This document shows, piece after piece, positions 42,603 to 52,558 of a stretch of DNA of 64,000 bases (position 1 is its first letter; each line of letters begins with the position of its first letter). The notes below the pieces were generated by a model. That model ran no database searches, was not told the DNA's origin, and saw only the letters and a list, made by a program, of their open reading frames with translations. This DNA comes from Acidovorax sp. Leaf160. Its GTDB lineage: Bacteria; Pseudomonadota; Gammaproteobacteria; Burkholderiales; Burkholderiaceae_C. The DNA is taken from the NCBI RefSeq assembly GCF_001424265.1, contig NZ_LMOV01000010.1, positions 1 to 64,000 on the forward strand. The letters run 5' to 3'. The position numbers and the translations under genes are program-made.

Positions 42603-43631
42603 ATGATCATCGACTGCCACGGCCACTACACCACCGCGCCCAAGGCGCTGGAGAACTGGCGCAATGCCCAGATCGCGGGCATCCAGGACCCGTCCGCCCG
42701 GCCCCGCCCGTCCGACCTGAAGATCAGCGACGACGAGCTGCGCGAGTCCATCGAAAGCAACCAGCTGCGCCTGATGAAGGAACGCGGCAGCGACCTGACC
42801 ATCTTCAGCCCGCGCGCGAGCTTCATGGCCCACCACATCGGCGACTTCGAGGTTTCCAGCACCTGGGCCGCCATCTGCAACGAGCTCTGCCATCGCGTCG
42901 CGCAGCTGTTTCCCGACCACTTCGTGCCCGCCGCCATGCTGCCGCAGTCGCCCGGCGTCGATCCCAGGACCTGCATCCCCGAGCTGGTCAAGTGCGTGGA
43001 GCAGTACGGCAACGTGGGCATCAACCTGAACCCCGACCCGAGCGGCGGCCACTGGACCAGCCCGCCCCTGACCGACCGCCACTGGTACCCCATCTACGAG
43101 AAGATGGTGGAGTACGACATCCCCGCCATGATCCACGTGAGCACCAGCTGCAACGCGTGCTTCCACACCACCGGCGCGCACTATCTGAACGCCGACACCA
43201 CGGCCGTGATGCAGTGCATCCTGGGCGATCTGTTCAAGGACTTCCCCACGCTGAAGTTCGTCATTCCGCACGGCGGCGGCGCCGTGCCCTACCACTGGGG
43301 CCGCTTCCGCGGCCTGGCGCAGGAGATGAAGAAGCCGCTGCTGGAAGAGCACCTGCTGAACAACATCTTCTTCGACACCTGCGTCTACCACCAGCCGGGC
43401 ATCGACCTGCTGACCAAGGTGATCCCGGTCAAGAACATCCTCTTTGCCAGCGAAATGATCGGCGCCGTGCGCGGCATCGACCCGCAGACCGGCCACTACT
43501 ACGACGACACCAAGCGCTACGTGAACGCCACCGCCAACCTGAGCGACGAGGAGCGCTACCAGGTCTTCGAAGGCAACGCGCGCCGCGTTTTCCCGCGCCT
43601 GGACGCGCAGCTGAAGGCCAAGGGCCTCTGA
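42603..43631 (+). CDS. ligJ: 4-oxalomesaconate hydratase
   Basis: Adds water to 4-oxalomesaconate giving 4-carboxy-4-hydroxy-2-oxoadipate in the protocatechuate 4,5-cleavage pathway. The 342-residue amidohydrolase-fold protein begins [13 protein letters not shown] with the metal-binding HxH. It contains the later metal/catalytic elements [27 protein letters not shown] and [15 protein letters not shown]. It matches LigJ (PmdE in Comamonas). CACGGAG precedes the ATG. It is 50 bp before the aldolase, as in known pmd/lig operons. Confidence 0.93.
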   Translation: MIIDCHGHYTTAPKALENWRNAQIAGIQDPSARPRPSDLKISDDELRESIESNQLRLMKERGSDLTIFSPRASFMAHHIGDFEVSSTWAAICNELCHRVAQLFPDHFVPAAMLPQSPGVDPRTCIPELVKCVEQYGNVGINLNPDPSGGHWTSPPLTDRHWYPIYEKMVEYDIPAMIHVSTSCNACFHTTGAHYLNADTTAVMQCILGDLFKDFPTLKFVIPHGGGAVPYHWGRFRGLAQEMKKPLLEEHLLNNIFFDTCVYHQPGIDLLTKVIPVKNILFASEMIGAVRGIDPQTGHYYDDTKRYVNATANLSDEERYQVFEGNARRVFPRLDAQLKAKGL

Positions 43632-43681
43632 GCCCTTCGAGTCCCGGACTGCCCCCGCCAACGAAAACGGAGAAACCAGCC

Positions 43682-44365
43682 ATGTACGAACTCGGAGTCG
43701 TCTATCGCAACATCCAGCGCGCCGACCGCGCCGCCGCCGACGGCCTGGCCGCGCTCGGCTCTGCCACGGTGCACGAGGCCATGGGCCGCGTGGGCCTGCT
43801 CAAGCCCTACATGCGCCCGATCTACCCCGGCGCGCAGGTGTCGGGCACGGCCGTGACGGTGCTGCTGCACCCGGGCGACAACTGGATGCTGCACGTCGCG
43901 GCCGAACAGATCCAGCCCGGCGACATCGTGGTGGCGGCCATCACCGCCGAATGCACCGACGGCTACTTCGGCGACCTGCTGGCGACCAGCTTCCAGGCGC
44001 GGGGCGCGCGGGCGCTGGTGATCGACGCCGGCGTGCGCGACGTGAAGACGCTCAAGGAGATGGACTTTCCCGTCTGGAGCCGATGCGTCAGCAGCAAGGG
44101 CTGCATCAAGGCCACCATCGGCTCGGTGAACATCCCGGTGGTGTGCGCCGGCATGCTGGTCACGCCCGGCGACGTGATCGTGGCCGACGACGACGGCGTG
44201 GTCTGCGTACCTGCCGCCCGGGCCGTGGAAACGCTGGCCGCCGCGCAGAAGCGCGAATCCTTCGAGGGCGAAAAGCGCGCCAAGCTGGCCTCGGGCGTGC
44301 TGGGCCTCGATATGTACAAGATGCGCGAGCCGCTCGCGGCGGCGGGCCTGAAGTACATCGACTGA
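43682..44365 (+). CDS. ligK: 4-carboxy-4-hydroxy-2-oxoadipate aldolase
   Basis: Splits CHA into pyruvate and oxaloacetate, the last step of the pathway; it may also decarboxylate oxaloacetate. The 227-residue product is of the RraA-like class II aldolase family, with [34 protein letters not shown] and [20 protein letters not shown] (conserved Asp/Arg ligands). Start with CGGAG ribosome-binding site. It corresponds to PmdF/LigK. Confidence 0.93.
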   Translation: MYELGVVYRNIQRADRAAADGLAALGSATVHEAMGRVGLLKPYMRPIYPGAQVSGTAVTVLLHPGDNWMLHVAAEQIQPGDIVVAAITAECTDGYFGDLLATSFQARGARALVIDAGVRDVKTLKEMDFPVWSRCVSSKGCIKATIGSVNIPVVCAGMLVTPGDVIVADDDGVVCVPAARAVETLAAAQKRESFEGEKRAKLASGVLGLDMYKMREPLAAAGLKYID

Positions 44366-44452
44366 GGTCCATCGACTGACGGTGGCGAAACCCGCCGCGT
44401 TCCCCTTTCCCTGGCCTTTCCTATTCATTCCCATAAAGAGAGACAAAAAGCC

Positions 44453-45457
44453 ATGAAGAACCGCCCGACCTCCCTCGCCCGCCGCACGCTGCTGGCCTTT
44501 GCCGCCACCGCCGCCTGCGCGCTGCCCCTGGCCAGCCAGGCGCAGGCCCCGGCCGCCTGGCCCACCAAGCCGGTGCGCATCATCACGCCCTTCCCGGTGG
44601 GCGGCGGGCCCGACGGCGTGGCGCGGCTGGTGGCCGATCGCCTCTCGCGCACCTGGGGCCAGCCGGTGACGGTGGACAACCGCCCGGGCGGCAACGGCTT
44701 CATCGCCATCGACGCCTTCAAGCGCGGCGCCAAGGACGGCAGCGACATGATCGTGCTGGACAACGTCCACCTGGCCGCCTACCCCAGCCTGTTCAAGAAG
44801 CTGCCCTACGACCCGGTGAAGGACTTCGACCCGCTGCTGCCGCTCTTCAAGGCCTACTTCTTCTTCACCGTGGGCACCACCAGCCGCTACCAGTCGGTGG
44901 CGGACCTGATCGCCGATGCGAAGGCCCAGCCGGGCAAGCTGAACTACGGCTCCTGGTCGGTCGGCAACCCGGTGCACCTGGGCTCGGAGCTGTTCGAGTC
45001 GATCACCGGCACGCAGATGGAGCACGTGGTCTACAAGGAAACCACCCAGCTCTACAGCGCGGTGTCCACGGGCGACCTGGCCTTCGCGCTGGGCACCGCC
45101 GCCACCGCCGGGCCGCTGCAGCGCGGCGGCAAGCTGCGCTTCCTGGCCATCGCCGCGCCGCAGCGCTCGGCCTCGTATCCGGACGTGCCCACGGTGGCCG
45201 AATCGGGCGGGCCGAAGGGCTTCGAGGTCACGGGCTGGAACGCGCTGGCCGTGCCCCCGGGCCTGCCGGCAACCGTCACCGACAAGATCCGCCGCGACGT
45301 GGAGGAAGCGCTGAAGGCGCCCGAGGTGCAGGAGAAGTTCAAGAGCTTCGCCTACGAGCCCTTCCCCACCACGCGGCCGCAGTTCACGCAGTTCATCCAG
45401 GCGGAGAGCCAGCGCTTCGGCGACGTGATCCGCAAGGCCAACGTGTCGCTCGATTGA
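44453..45457 (+). CDS. Bug-family tripartite tricarboxylate transporter solute-binding protein (1)
   Basis: 334-residue periplasmic protein. The signal peptide RTLLAFAATAACALPLASQAQA is Tat-like only in its RR. The Bug/TctC fold follows: WPTKPVRIITPFPVGGGPDG near the mature start, then VTVDNRPGGNGFIA and KKLPYDPVKDFDPL. Bug proteins bind carboxylates for tripartite carriers, here presumably an aromatic acid or a related carboxylate. No TctA/TctB membrane gene is in the window. It follows ligK in the same orientation with GAGAGAC before the start. Confidence 0.9.
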   Translation: MKNRPTSLARRTLLAFAATAACALPLASQAQAPAAWPTKPVRIITPFPVGGGPDGVARLVADRLSRTWGQPVTVDNRPGGNGFIAIDAFKRGAKDGSDMIVLDNVHLAAYPSLFKKLPYDPVKDFDPLLPLFKAYFFFTVGTTSRYQSVADLIADAKAQPGKLNYGSWSVGNPVHLGSELFESITGTQMEHVVYKETTQLYSAVSTGDLAFALGTAATAGPLQRGGKLRFLAIAAPQRSASYPDVPTVAESGGPKGFEVTGWNALAVPPGLPATVTDKIRRDVEEALKAPEVQEKFKSFAYEPFPTTRPQFTQFIQAESQRFGDVIRKANVSLD

Positions 45458-45464
45458 GGCCGCC

Positions 45465-46490
45465 ATGACGATGCCTGCCGCTTCCCATCGCTCCGCGCCC
45501 TTCCGCTCACGCCGCCACTGGCTGGCCGGACTGTCCGCCCTGGGCGCCGCTGGCGTGCTGGCGGCCCTGCCCCGGCCCGCCCGCGCGCAATCCGGCTACC
45601 CGGCCCGGCCGGTGCGGCTCATCGTCGGCTATTCGGCCGGCGGCGCGGTCGATGCGGTGGCGCGCAGCGTGGGCCAGGCGCTGTCGGCCAGCCTGGGCCA
45701 GCCCTTCGTGGTGGAGAACAAGCCGGGCGCGGGCACCAACATCGCCGTCAAGGCCACCATCGACGCGCCGGCCGACGGCTACACGCTGATGGTGACGGCC
45801 AACGCGCTGGCCGCCAACATGGCGCTCTACCAGCCCGCGCCGTTCGACGCCGAGCGCGACCTGGTGGCGGTGTCGCTGATCGGCCGCGTGCCGGTGGTGA
45901 TCGCGGCGAACGCCGACACGCCCTACGCCGGCATCCGCGATCTCATCGCCGCCGCGAAGGCGCAGCCGCGCGGCATCGCCTTCGCCTCGCCGGGCAACGG
46001 CTCCACGCCGCACATGGCGGTGGAATTCTTCGAGCGGGCCGCCGGCATCGAGCTGCAGCACGTGCCCTACCGCGGCGGCGCGCAGGCGCTCACCGACGTG
46101 ATCGGCGGGCAGCTGCCGCTGATCGCCGTGAACGCGCTGGAAGTGCAGCCGCACGTCAAGAGCGGCAAGCTCAAGGTGCTGGCAGTGCTGAGCCCGCAGC
46201 GCAGCGCCGTGTTTCCCGACGTGCCCACCATCGCCGAATCGGGCTTTCCCGGCTTCGAGGCCTCGGTCTGGTATGGCGTGGTGGCGCCTGCGGCCACCCC
46301 GATGCCGCTGGTCGAGCGCCTGCATGCCGAAGTGCAGAAGGCGCTGCAGACGCCGGCCGTGCGCGAACGCATGGCCCAGGTGGGCGGCGAGGTGCTGCCC
46401 GGCCCGCGCGATGCGTTCGTGCAGCTGATCCGCTCGGAACGCGCGCGCTACGACAAGCTGGTGCGCGACGCGCAGATCAAGCCCGACTGA
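45465..46490 (+). CDS. Bug-family tripartite tricarboxylate transporter solute-binding protein (2)
   Basis: 341 residues, only 7 bp after the first Bug gene. Signal peptide RHWLAGLSALGAAGVLAALP with cleavage near ARAQ. The Bug core includes YPARPVRLIVGYSAGGAVDA, FVVENKPGAGTNIAVKATID and PYRGGAQALTDVIGGQLPL. It is clearly homologous to its neighbour but well diverged, so not a recent duplicate. The ligand is probably different; the membrane partner must lie elsewhere. Confidence 0.9.
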   Translation: MTMPAASHRSAPFRSRRHWLAGLSALGAAGVLAALPRPARAQSGYPARPVRLIVGYSAGGAVDAVARSVGQALSASLGQPFVVENKPGAGTNIAVKATIDAPADGYTLMVTANALAANMALYQPAPFDAERDLVAVSLIGRVPVVIAANADTPYAGIRDLIAAAKAQPRGIAFASPGNGSTPHMAVEFFERAAGIELQHVPYRGGAQALTDVIGGQLPLIAVNALEVQPHVKSGKLKVLAVLSPQRSAVFPDVPTIAESGFPGFEASVWYGVVAPAATPMPLVERLHAEVQKALQTPAVRERMAQVGGEVLPGPRDAFVQLIRSERARYDKLVRDAQIKPD

Positions 46491-46565
46491 CGCCGCTGCG
46501 CCACCGCCCGACCCCCTTCGATCCCTTCCGATCCCCTTCCGTTTGTCCCACCGATCCGCACCACC

Positions 46566-47498
46566 ATGAGCAAACCGACTTCCGGCCCCTTCGAGAAAAC
46601 CCCTGGCTGGCTGGACTGGTACACCGGCCCGTCCCAACCCCGCTTCCAGGTGCCCGCGGGCAGCGTGGACGCCCACTGCCACGTGTTCGGCCCCGGCGCC
46701 GAATTCCCCTATGCGCCCGAGCGCAAGTACACGCCCTGCGACGCCAGCAAGGCGCAGCTCTTCGCCCTGCGCGACCAGCTGGGCTTTTCGCGCAACGTGA
46801 TCGTGCAGGCCACCTGCCACGGCGCCGACAACCGCGCCATGGTCGATGCCTGCCAGGCGGCGGGCGGCAAGGCGCGTGGCGTGGCCACGGTGCGCCGCAG
46901 CATCAGCGATGCCGAGCTGCAGGCGCTGCACGATGCCGGCGTGCGCGGCGTGCGCTTCAACTTCGTCAAGCGGCTGGTGGACTTCACGCCCAAGGACGAG
47001 CTGATGGAGATCGCCGGCCGCATCGCCCAGCTGGGCTGGCATGTGGTGATCTACTTCGAGGCGGTGGACCTGCCCGAGCTGTGGGACTTCTTCACCCAGC
47101 TGCCGACCACCGTCGTAGTGGACCACATGGGCCGGCCCGACGTGACGAAACCCGTCGACGGCCCCGAGTTCGAGCTGTTCCTGAAGTTCATGCGCCAGCA
47201 CCCGAACGTGTGGAGCAAGGTCAGCTGCCCCGAGCGCCTGTCCACCGCCGGCCCCGAGGCGCTGCATGGCGAGCAGAACGCCTACCGCGACGTGGTGCCG
47301 TTCGCCCGCCGCGTGGTGGAGGAGTTCCCCGACCGCGTGCTCTGGGGCACCGACTGGCCCCACCCCAACCTGAAGGGCCACATGCCCGACGACGGCCTGC
47401 TGGTGGACTTCATCCCGCACATCGCGCCCACGGCCGAGCTGCAGAGGAAGCTGCTGGTGGACAACCCCATGCGCCTCTACTGGCCCGAGGAGCAATGA
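46566..47498 (+). CDS. ligI: 2-pyrone-4,6-dicarboxylate hydrolase
   Basis: Opens the lactone PDC to 4-oxalomesaconate. The 310-residue amidohydrolase carries VDAHCHVFGPG (about residue 35), GVRGVRFNFV, VVDHMGRPD (about 195) and the catalytic Asp in LWGTDWPHPN (about 260). It corresponds to PmdD/LigI. It is followed by a 98-bp gap that contains a palindromic repeat, then ligA. Confidence 0.95.
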   Translation: MSKPTSGPFEKTPGWLDWYTGPSQPRFQVPAGSVDAHCHVFGPGAEFPYAPERKYTPCDASKAQLFALRDQLGFSRNVIVQATCHGADNRAMVDACQAAGGKARGVATVRRSISDAELQALHDAGVRGVRFNFVKRLVDFTPKDELMEIAGRIAQLGWHVVIYFEAVDLPELWDFFTQLPTTVVVDHMGRPDVTKPVDGPEFELFLKFMRQHPNVWSKVSCPERLSTAGPEALHGEQNAYRDVVPFARRVVEEFPDRVLWGTDWPHPNLKGHMPDDGLLVDFIPHIAPTAELQRKLLVDNPMRLYWPEEQ

Positions 47499-47576
47499 CC
47501 CCCACGCTCCGCCGCTTGGCGGGCCGCTGCCCCCCGAGGGGCCGCGAATCGCCTTGCGGCGGCCCGGCGGCGATTC
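47499..47576. repeat. Palindromic dispersed repeat between ligI and ligA
   Basis: Begins CCCCCACGCTCCGCCGC, continues through CTGCCCCCCGAGGGG and ends in a stem GAATCGCC / GGCGATTC (47546-47553, 47569-47576). From memory, strings of the form CCCCACGCTCCGCC...CCCCCCGAGGGG are common intergenic repeats in Comamonadaceae. Lying inside an operon it may fold in mRNA and tune expression between ligI and the dioxygenase. Confidence 0.65.
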
Positions 47577-47596
47577 ATCAGTAAGGAGGAACCACC

Positions 47597-48070
47597 ATGG
47601 CACTCGACAAACCCTACATGGACGTGCCCGGCACGATCATCTTCGACGCCGAGCAGAGCCGCAAAGGCTACTGGCTCAACCAGTTCTGCATGAGCCTGAT
47701 GAAGGCCGAGAACCGCGAACGCTTCAAGGCCGACGAACGCGCCTACCTGGACGCATGGCCGATGACCGAGGAGCAGAAGCAGGCCGTGCTGGCGCGCGAC
47801 CTGAACTGGTGCATGCGCACGGGCGGCAACATCTACTTCCTGGCCAAGATCGGCGCCACCGACGGCCGCAGCTTCCAGCAGATGGCCGGCAGCATGACCG
47901 GCATGACCGAGCAGGAATACCGCGACATGATGATCGGCGGCGGCCGCAGCGTGGAAGGCAACCGCTACCTGGGCGAGGACGGCACCGCGCAGCCGCACCG
48001 CCAGCCGCAGGGCGCATCGCACCCCGCCGCCGCACCGCAGCAGCCACCCGCCACCAGCAAGGGAGCCTGA
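47597..48070 (+). CDS. ligA: Protocatechuate 4,5-dioxygenase alpha subunit
   Basis: Small subunit of the extradiol dioxygenase; it caps the active site of LigB. 157 residues: the core (about 10-120) shows YWLNQFCMSLMKAENRERF, RDLNWCMRTGGNIYFLAKI and MIGGGRSVEGNRYLGEDG. The tail is Pro/Gln/Ala-rich. A near-consensus AAGGAGG ribosome-binding site is present. Corresponds to PmdA. Confidence 0.95.
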   Translation: MALDKPYMDVPGTIIFDAEQSRKGYWLNQFCMSLMKAENRERFKADERAYLDAWPMTEEQKQAVLARDLNWCMRTGGNIYFLAKIGATDGRSFQQMAGSMTGMTEQEYRDMMIGGGRSVEGNRYLGEDGTAQPHRQPQGASHPAAAPQQPPATSKGA

Positions 48071-48955
<885 letters not shown>

Positions 48956-49016
48956 GGCGCACCGGCTGGAGCCCTACACCCCGCTCAACCTCCATCGCTC
49001 ACAAGGAACCCACCGC

Positions 49017-49979
49017 ATGACCATCAAAGTCGCACTCGCCGGCGCCGGCGCCTTCGGCATCAAGCACCTGGACGGCATCCAGAACATCGAGGGCGTCGAA
49101 GTCGTCTCCCTCATCAGCCGCGACCTGGACAAGACCCGCGAAGTGGCCGAGAAGTACGGTATCGCGCACGTCACCACCGACCTGGCCGACAGCCTGGCCA
49201 TCAAGGAAGTGGACGCCGTGATCCTCTGCACCCCCACGCAGATGCACGCCGCCCAGACCCGCGCCTGCCTGCAGGCCGGCAAGCACGTGCAGGTCGAGAT
49301 CCCGCTGTGCGACGTGCTCAAGGAAGGCCAGGAAGTGCTGGCGCTGCAGCAGCAGACCGGCAAGGTCGCCATGGTGGGCCACACCCGCCGCTTCAACCCC
49401 AGCCACCAGTACGTGCACCGAAAGATCCAGGCCGGCGAATTCAACATCCAGCAGATGGACGTGCAGACGTATTTCTTCCGCCGCACGAACATGAACGCCC
49501 TGGGCCAGCCCCGCAGCTGGACCGACCACCTGCTGTGGCACCACGCCGCCCACACGGTCGATCTGTTCGCCTACCAGGCCGGCAGCCCCATCGTGCGCGC
49601 CAACGCCATCCAGGGCCCGATCCACAAGGACCTGGGCATCGCCATGGACATGAGCATCCAGCTGCAGGCCGCCAACGGCGCCATCTGCACGCTGTCCTTG
49701 AGCTTCAACAACGACGGCCCGCTGGGCACCTTCTTCCGCTACATCGGGGACACCGCGACCTACATCGCGCGCTACGACGACCTGGTGCAGTCGCACAGCA
49801 AGGGCGCGGAAGAGGCCGTGGACGTGAGCCGCGTGGACGTGTCGATGAACGGCATCGAGCTGCAGGACCGCGAATTCTTCGCCGCCATCCGCGAAGGGCG
49901 GGAGCCGAACAGCAGCATCGCGCAGGTGCTGCCGTGCTATGAGGTGCTGCACCAGCTGGAGCAGCAGCTGAACAGCTGA
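49017..49979 (+). CDS. ligC: 4-carboxy-2-hydroxymuconate-6-semialdehyde dehydrogenase
   Basis: NADP-dependent enzyme that oxidises the ring-cleavage product to PDC. The 320-residue Gfo/Idh/MocA-fold protein has a Rossmann start VALAGAGAFGIKHLDGIQNI, LCTPTQMHAAQTRACLQAGK and HVQVEIPLCDV. The substrate domain includes GHTRRFNPSHQYVHRKIQAG. Corresponds to PmdC, the last gene of the cluster, followed by a hairpin (50011-50040). Confidence 0.94.
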   Translation: MTIKVALAGAGAFGIKHLDGIQNIEGVEVVSLISRDLDKTREVAEKYGIAHVTTDLADSLAIKEVDAVILCTPTQMHAAQTRACLQAGKHVQVEIPLCDVLKEGQEVLALQQQTGKVAMVGHTRRFNPSHQYVHRKIQAGEFNIQQMDVQTYFFRRTNMNALGQPRSWTDHLLWHHAAHTVDLFAYQAGSPIVRANAIQGPIHKDLGIAMDMSIQLQAANGAICTLSLSFNNDGPLGTFFRYIGDTATYIARYDDLVQSHSKGAEEAVDVSRVDVSMNGIELQDREFFAAIREGREPNSSIAQVLPCYEVLHQLEQQLNS

Positions 49980-50010
49980 TCCGGGCGCCCATCGCGAGCC
50001 GGATAAGATC

Positions 50011-50040
50011 GCGGGTAGGTGCTGAGGGGCGCCTACCCGC
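50011..50040 (+). terminator. Hairpin after ligC
   Basis: Arms GCGGGTAGG / CCTACCCGC with a 12-nt loop, 31 bp after the ligC stop. No U-run follows, so it may be a weak or Rho-assisted end. Confidence 0.45.
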
Positions 50041-50146
50041 ACAAGAGGCACTCACCCTCCTCACCTTTCTCCCTGATGGACAGACCAAGGTCATCGTTCG
50101 AGCCCCACGCGGGACCGGCTCGCATTCGATGGCCTGGAGTACTGCC

Positions 50147-50539
50147 ATGACCGATTCCCTTTCCCCGCAGGCGCGCCGCGAACTCACGCGCCAGTACAAG
50201 CAAGCCTTTCCCTGCATGGGCGTCTATGCCGTGCGCTGCGAGGCCGCAGGCCTGCTGCGCCTGGGCCGAAGCCGCAATGCCGAGGGCATGCTCAACCGGG
50301 TGCGGTTCGAGCTTGCGCGCGGCGGCCACCACGACAAGGCCGTCCAGGCGGCCTGGAATGCGCACGGCGCCGAGGCCTTCCGTTTCGAGGTGATCGATCG
50401 CTTGAGGGAGCGCGATGACCCCGCTTACGACTACGACGCCGAGCTGGAGGCGATGCTGATCCTGTGGACGGCTGAGCTGCAGCCCTCAATGCCACCCGCG
50501 GCCTCGCAGGCCCCCCGGCAGAACGGCGGTGCAGCGTGA
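50147..50539 (+). CDS. GIY-YIG nuclease-family protein
   Basis: 130 residues from ATG 50147 (GGAG 8 nt upstream). The GVYAVRCEAAGLLRLGRSRN segment fits the start of a GIY-YIG domain: the GIY is GVY here and the second motif is LLRLGRS rather than a clear YIG, so catalysis is doubtful. AWNAHGAEAFRFEVIDRL follows, as in bacterial GIY-YIG stand-alone proteins. It heads a run of four overlapping plus-strand genes; its stop overlaps the next GTG start by 4 bp. Confidence 0.7.
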   Translation: MTDSLSPQARRELTRQYKQAFPCMGVYAVRCEAAGLLRLGRSRNAEGMLNRVRFELARGGHHDKAVQAAWNAHGAEAFRFEVIDRLRERDDPAYDYDAELEAMLILWTAELQPSMPPAASQAPRQNGGAA

Positions 50540-51009
50540 GGCCCGCCCGCTGCGAAGAAGCGCTCCATCTGGGCCTGGCTCTGGCGCATGCCCATGCCCG
50601 CCAGAAGCAATGCCTGGACGAACGCCTGGGCCTGTGGCATGGCCTGGACATGGCCGACCTGTTGCTGCTGCAGGTGCTGGCGCAAGCGCCGGAGGGCCGG
50701 CTCGCCACGATGCCGCTGGCCCGGGCCCTGTCGCTGGCGCCGTCGGCACTCGTACGGCAGTCGCTGCCGTTGGAGAAAACCGGGTGGCTTGCCCGCGAGG
50801 CCGGAGCCATCCGGCTCAAGCCTGCCGGCAGGCAGTTGCATGGCGAGGCGATGCAGACGTTCGGGGCGGCCTGTGCCCAGGCGTGGCGCAGCGTCCCCTT
50901 GACCGATGACCTCATCGCCGCATTGCACGCGCAGCTCGACGCGGTGGCCTGCAGCGCAGCGGCTGCGACGCCTTCGGCGCCTTCGGCTTCACCCAGGAGC
51001 GAACGATGA
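50536..51009 (+). CDS. Probable winged-helix (MarR-like) transcription regulator
   Basis: 157 residues, GTG start in a GTGA overlap with the previous gene. GLDMADLLLLQVLAQAPEGR, MPLARALSLAPSALVRQSLP and WLAREAGAIRLKPAGRQL give the helix-turn-helix and wing pattern of MarR-type proteins, though the match is not strong. The C-terminus is an Ala/Ser tail. Its stop overlaps the next gene's ATG by 4 bp (ATGA), implying coupled translation. Confidence 0.6.
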   Translation: MRPARCEEALHLGLALAHAHARQKQCLDERLGLWHGLDMADLLLLQVLAQAPEGRLATMPLARALSLAPSALVRQSLPLEKTGWLAREAGAIRLKPAGRQLHGEAMQTFGAACAQAWRSVPLTDDLIAALHAQLDAVACSAAAATPSAPSASPRSER

Positions 51010-51530
51010 CGGTGCAGGCCCCGGTGGAGGAGCTCAAGGTCCGTGCGCGCGTGCGGTTGAATCGTGCCCGCCGCGAAGATCCCGGCACTGCGCAGACCCT
51101 GGGCGCGCACTTGCAGACGGTGGCACGCGAAGTCGGCTTCCTGCATTGGGAGCATGCCCGCCGCGTGCTGGGCGGAGCGGCTGCACCGGACACCGACATG
51201 GGCGATTTCTGGCACGTACCCCGCACGGGGTTGCTGCTGCACAGCTGGTTCGCCCGCCATGGCGAAGCGGCGGCGGCGCTTACCGGTCAGCCGGACGGGT
51301 TCCTGCTGCCCTACCGCCGCCAGTGTTTCATCGTGAGTGCGCCTTTCATCGAGGCCCTTGGCCTCGCAGCCGCCGATCCCGCGTGGCAGGCGCTGGGTCG
51401 CGACATGGTGGCAGGCTACGGAACCCCCGCCTGGCGGCACCTGGCCTGGCAGAGAATCCGCGCACCGCTGCCTACGTTTCAACCCCGACCAAGCTCTTTC
51501 CATGCTCACACGACGTATCGCGAACTTTGA
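51006..51530 (+). CDS. Uncharacterised protein in overlapping gene run
   Basis: 174 residues. The N-terminal ~60 residues (VRLNRARREDPGTAQTLGAH, REVGFLHWEHARRVLG) resemble the short helical module seen before some glyoxalase-related proteins, with an 'Arg-rich helix, ...GFxxWxxA' pattern; this is a tentative reading. The rest (FWHVPRTGLLLHSWFARHGE, FLLPYRRQCFIVSAPFIEAL) is unfamiliar. It overlaps the preceding gene by 4 bp and the aldo/keto reductase gene by 29 bp. Confidence 0.65.
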   Translation: MTVQAPVEELKVRARVRLNRARREDPGTAQTLGAHLQTVAREVGFLHWEHARRVLGGAAAPDTDMGDFWHVPRTGLLLHSWFARHGEAAAALTGQPDGFLLPYRRQCFIVSAPFIEALGLAAADPAWQALGRDMVAGYGTPAWRHLAWQRIRAPLPTFQPRPSSFHAHTTYREL

Positions 51531-52503
51531 AGTCTCGGCCATCGGCCTGGGCTGCATGAACCTCTCCCACGCCTACGGCGCGCCGGTCTCCCCCGAACAG
51601 GGCGAGCGCGTGCTGCTCACCGCGCTGGATGCCGGCGTGACGCTGTTCGACACCGCCGCGCTCTACGGCTTCGGCGCCAACGAGACGCTGGTGGGCCGCG
51701 TGATGAAGCCGCACCGCCACCGCTTCACGCTGGCCAGCAAGTGCGGCATGCAGGGCGTGGACGTGAACGGCGACGGCAAGCCGGTGCGCGTGATCGATGG
51801 GCGGCCCGAGACGCTGCGGCAGACCTGCGAGGACAGCCTGCGCCGGCTGCAGACCGACGTGATCGACCTCTACTACCTGCACCGCTGGGACCAGCGTGTG
51901 CCCATCGAGGACAGCGTGGGCGCGCTGGCCGACCTGGTGCGGGCGGGCAAGATCCGCAGCATCGGCCTGTCGGAGGTGTCGGCCGCCACGCTGCGCCGCG
52001 CGGCTGCGGTGCATCCCATCGCCGCGCTGCAGACCGAGTATTCGCTGTGGACGCGCAACCCCGAGATCGCCGTGCTGGACGCCTGCCGCGAGCTGGGCAC
52101 CGCCTTCGTGGCGTTCAGCCCGGTGGCGCGGGGCTTTCTGTGCGGGCCGATGGATGTGAATGCGCTGGACGCCAAGGACATCCGCCGCGCCATGCCGCGC
52201 TTTTCGCCCGACCACTACGCCGCCAATGCGCGCCTGCTGCCCGCCTACCAGGCGCTGGCGGCCGAGGCCGGCTGCACGCCCGCGCAGCTGGCGATCGCCT
52301 GGCTGCTGCAGCGCGGCGAGCACATCATTCCCATCCCGGGCACGACGAGCGTCGATCACCTGCTGGAAGACCTGGGTGCTGCCAAGGTGCAGCTTTCGGC
52401 CGATGTGGTGGCGCGGGTGGAGGCGCTGATCAACCAGCAGACGGTGAGCGGCCCGCGCTACAACCCACAGGGCACGGGCGAGGTCGATACCGAATCGTTC
52501 TGA
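51502..52503 (+). CDS. Aldo/keto reductase
   Basis: NADPH-dependent oxidoreductase of 333 residues with VSAIGLGCMNLSHAYG, GVTLFDTAALYGFGANETLV (catalytic Asp and Tyr), LQTDVIDLYYLHRWD (catalytic His) and IPIPGTTSVDHLLEDLG (cofactor-binding). It is closest in pattern to the AKR family related to pyridoxal reductase and YajO/AKR13. The substrate is unknown. The start at 51502 lies inside the 3' end of the previous gene. Confidence 0.9.
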   Translation: MLTRRIANFEVSAIGLGCMNLSHAYGAPVSPEQGERVLLTALDAGVTLFDTAALYGFGANETLVGRVMKPHRHRFTLASKCGMQGVDVNGDGKPVRVIDGRPETLRQTCEDSLRRLQTDVIDLYYLHRWDQRVPIEDSVGALADLVRAGKIRSIGLSEVSAATLRRAAAVHPIAALQTEYSLWTRNPEIAVLDACRELGTAFVAFSPVARGFLCGPMDVNALDAKDIRRAMPRFSPDHYAANARLLPAYQALAAEAGCTPAQLAIAWLLQRGEHIIPIPGTTSVDHLLEDLGAAKVQLSADVVARVEALINQQTVSGPRYNPQGTGEVDTESF

Positions 52504-52558
52504 ACGTTCGGGCCGCGCGCGGCGCCTGGTGCACCCGCACGGCCATGTGCTGGGTGCC

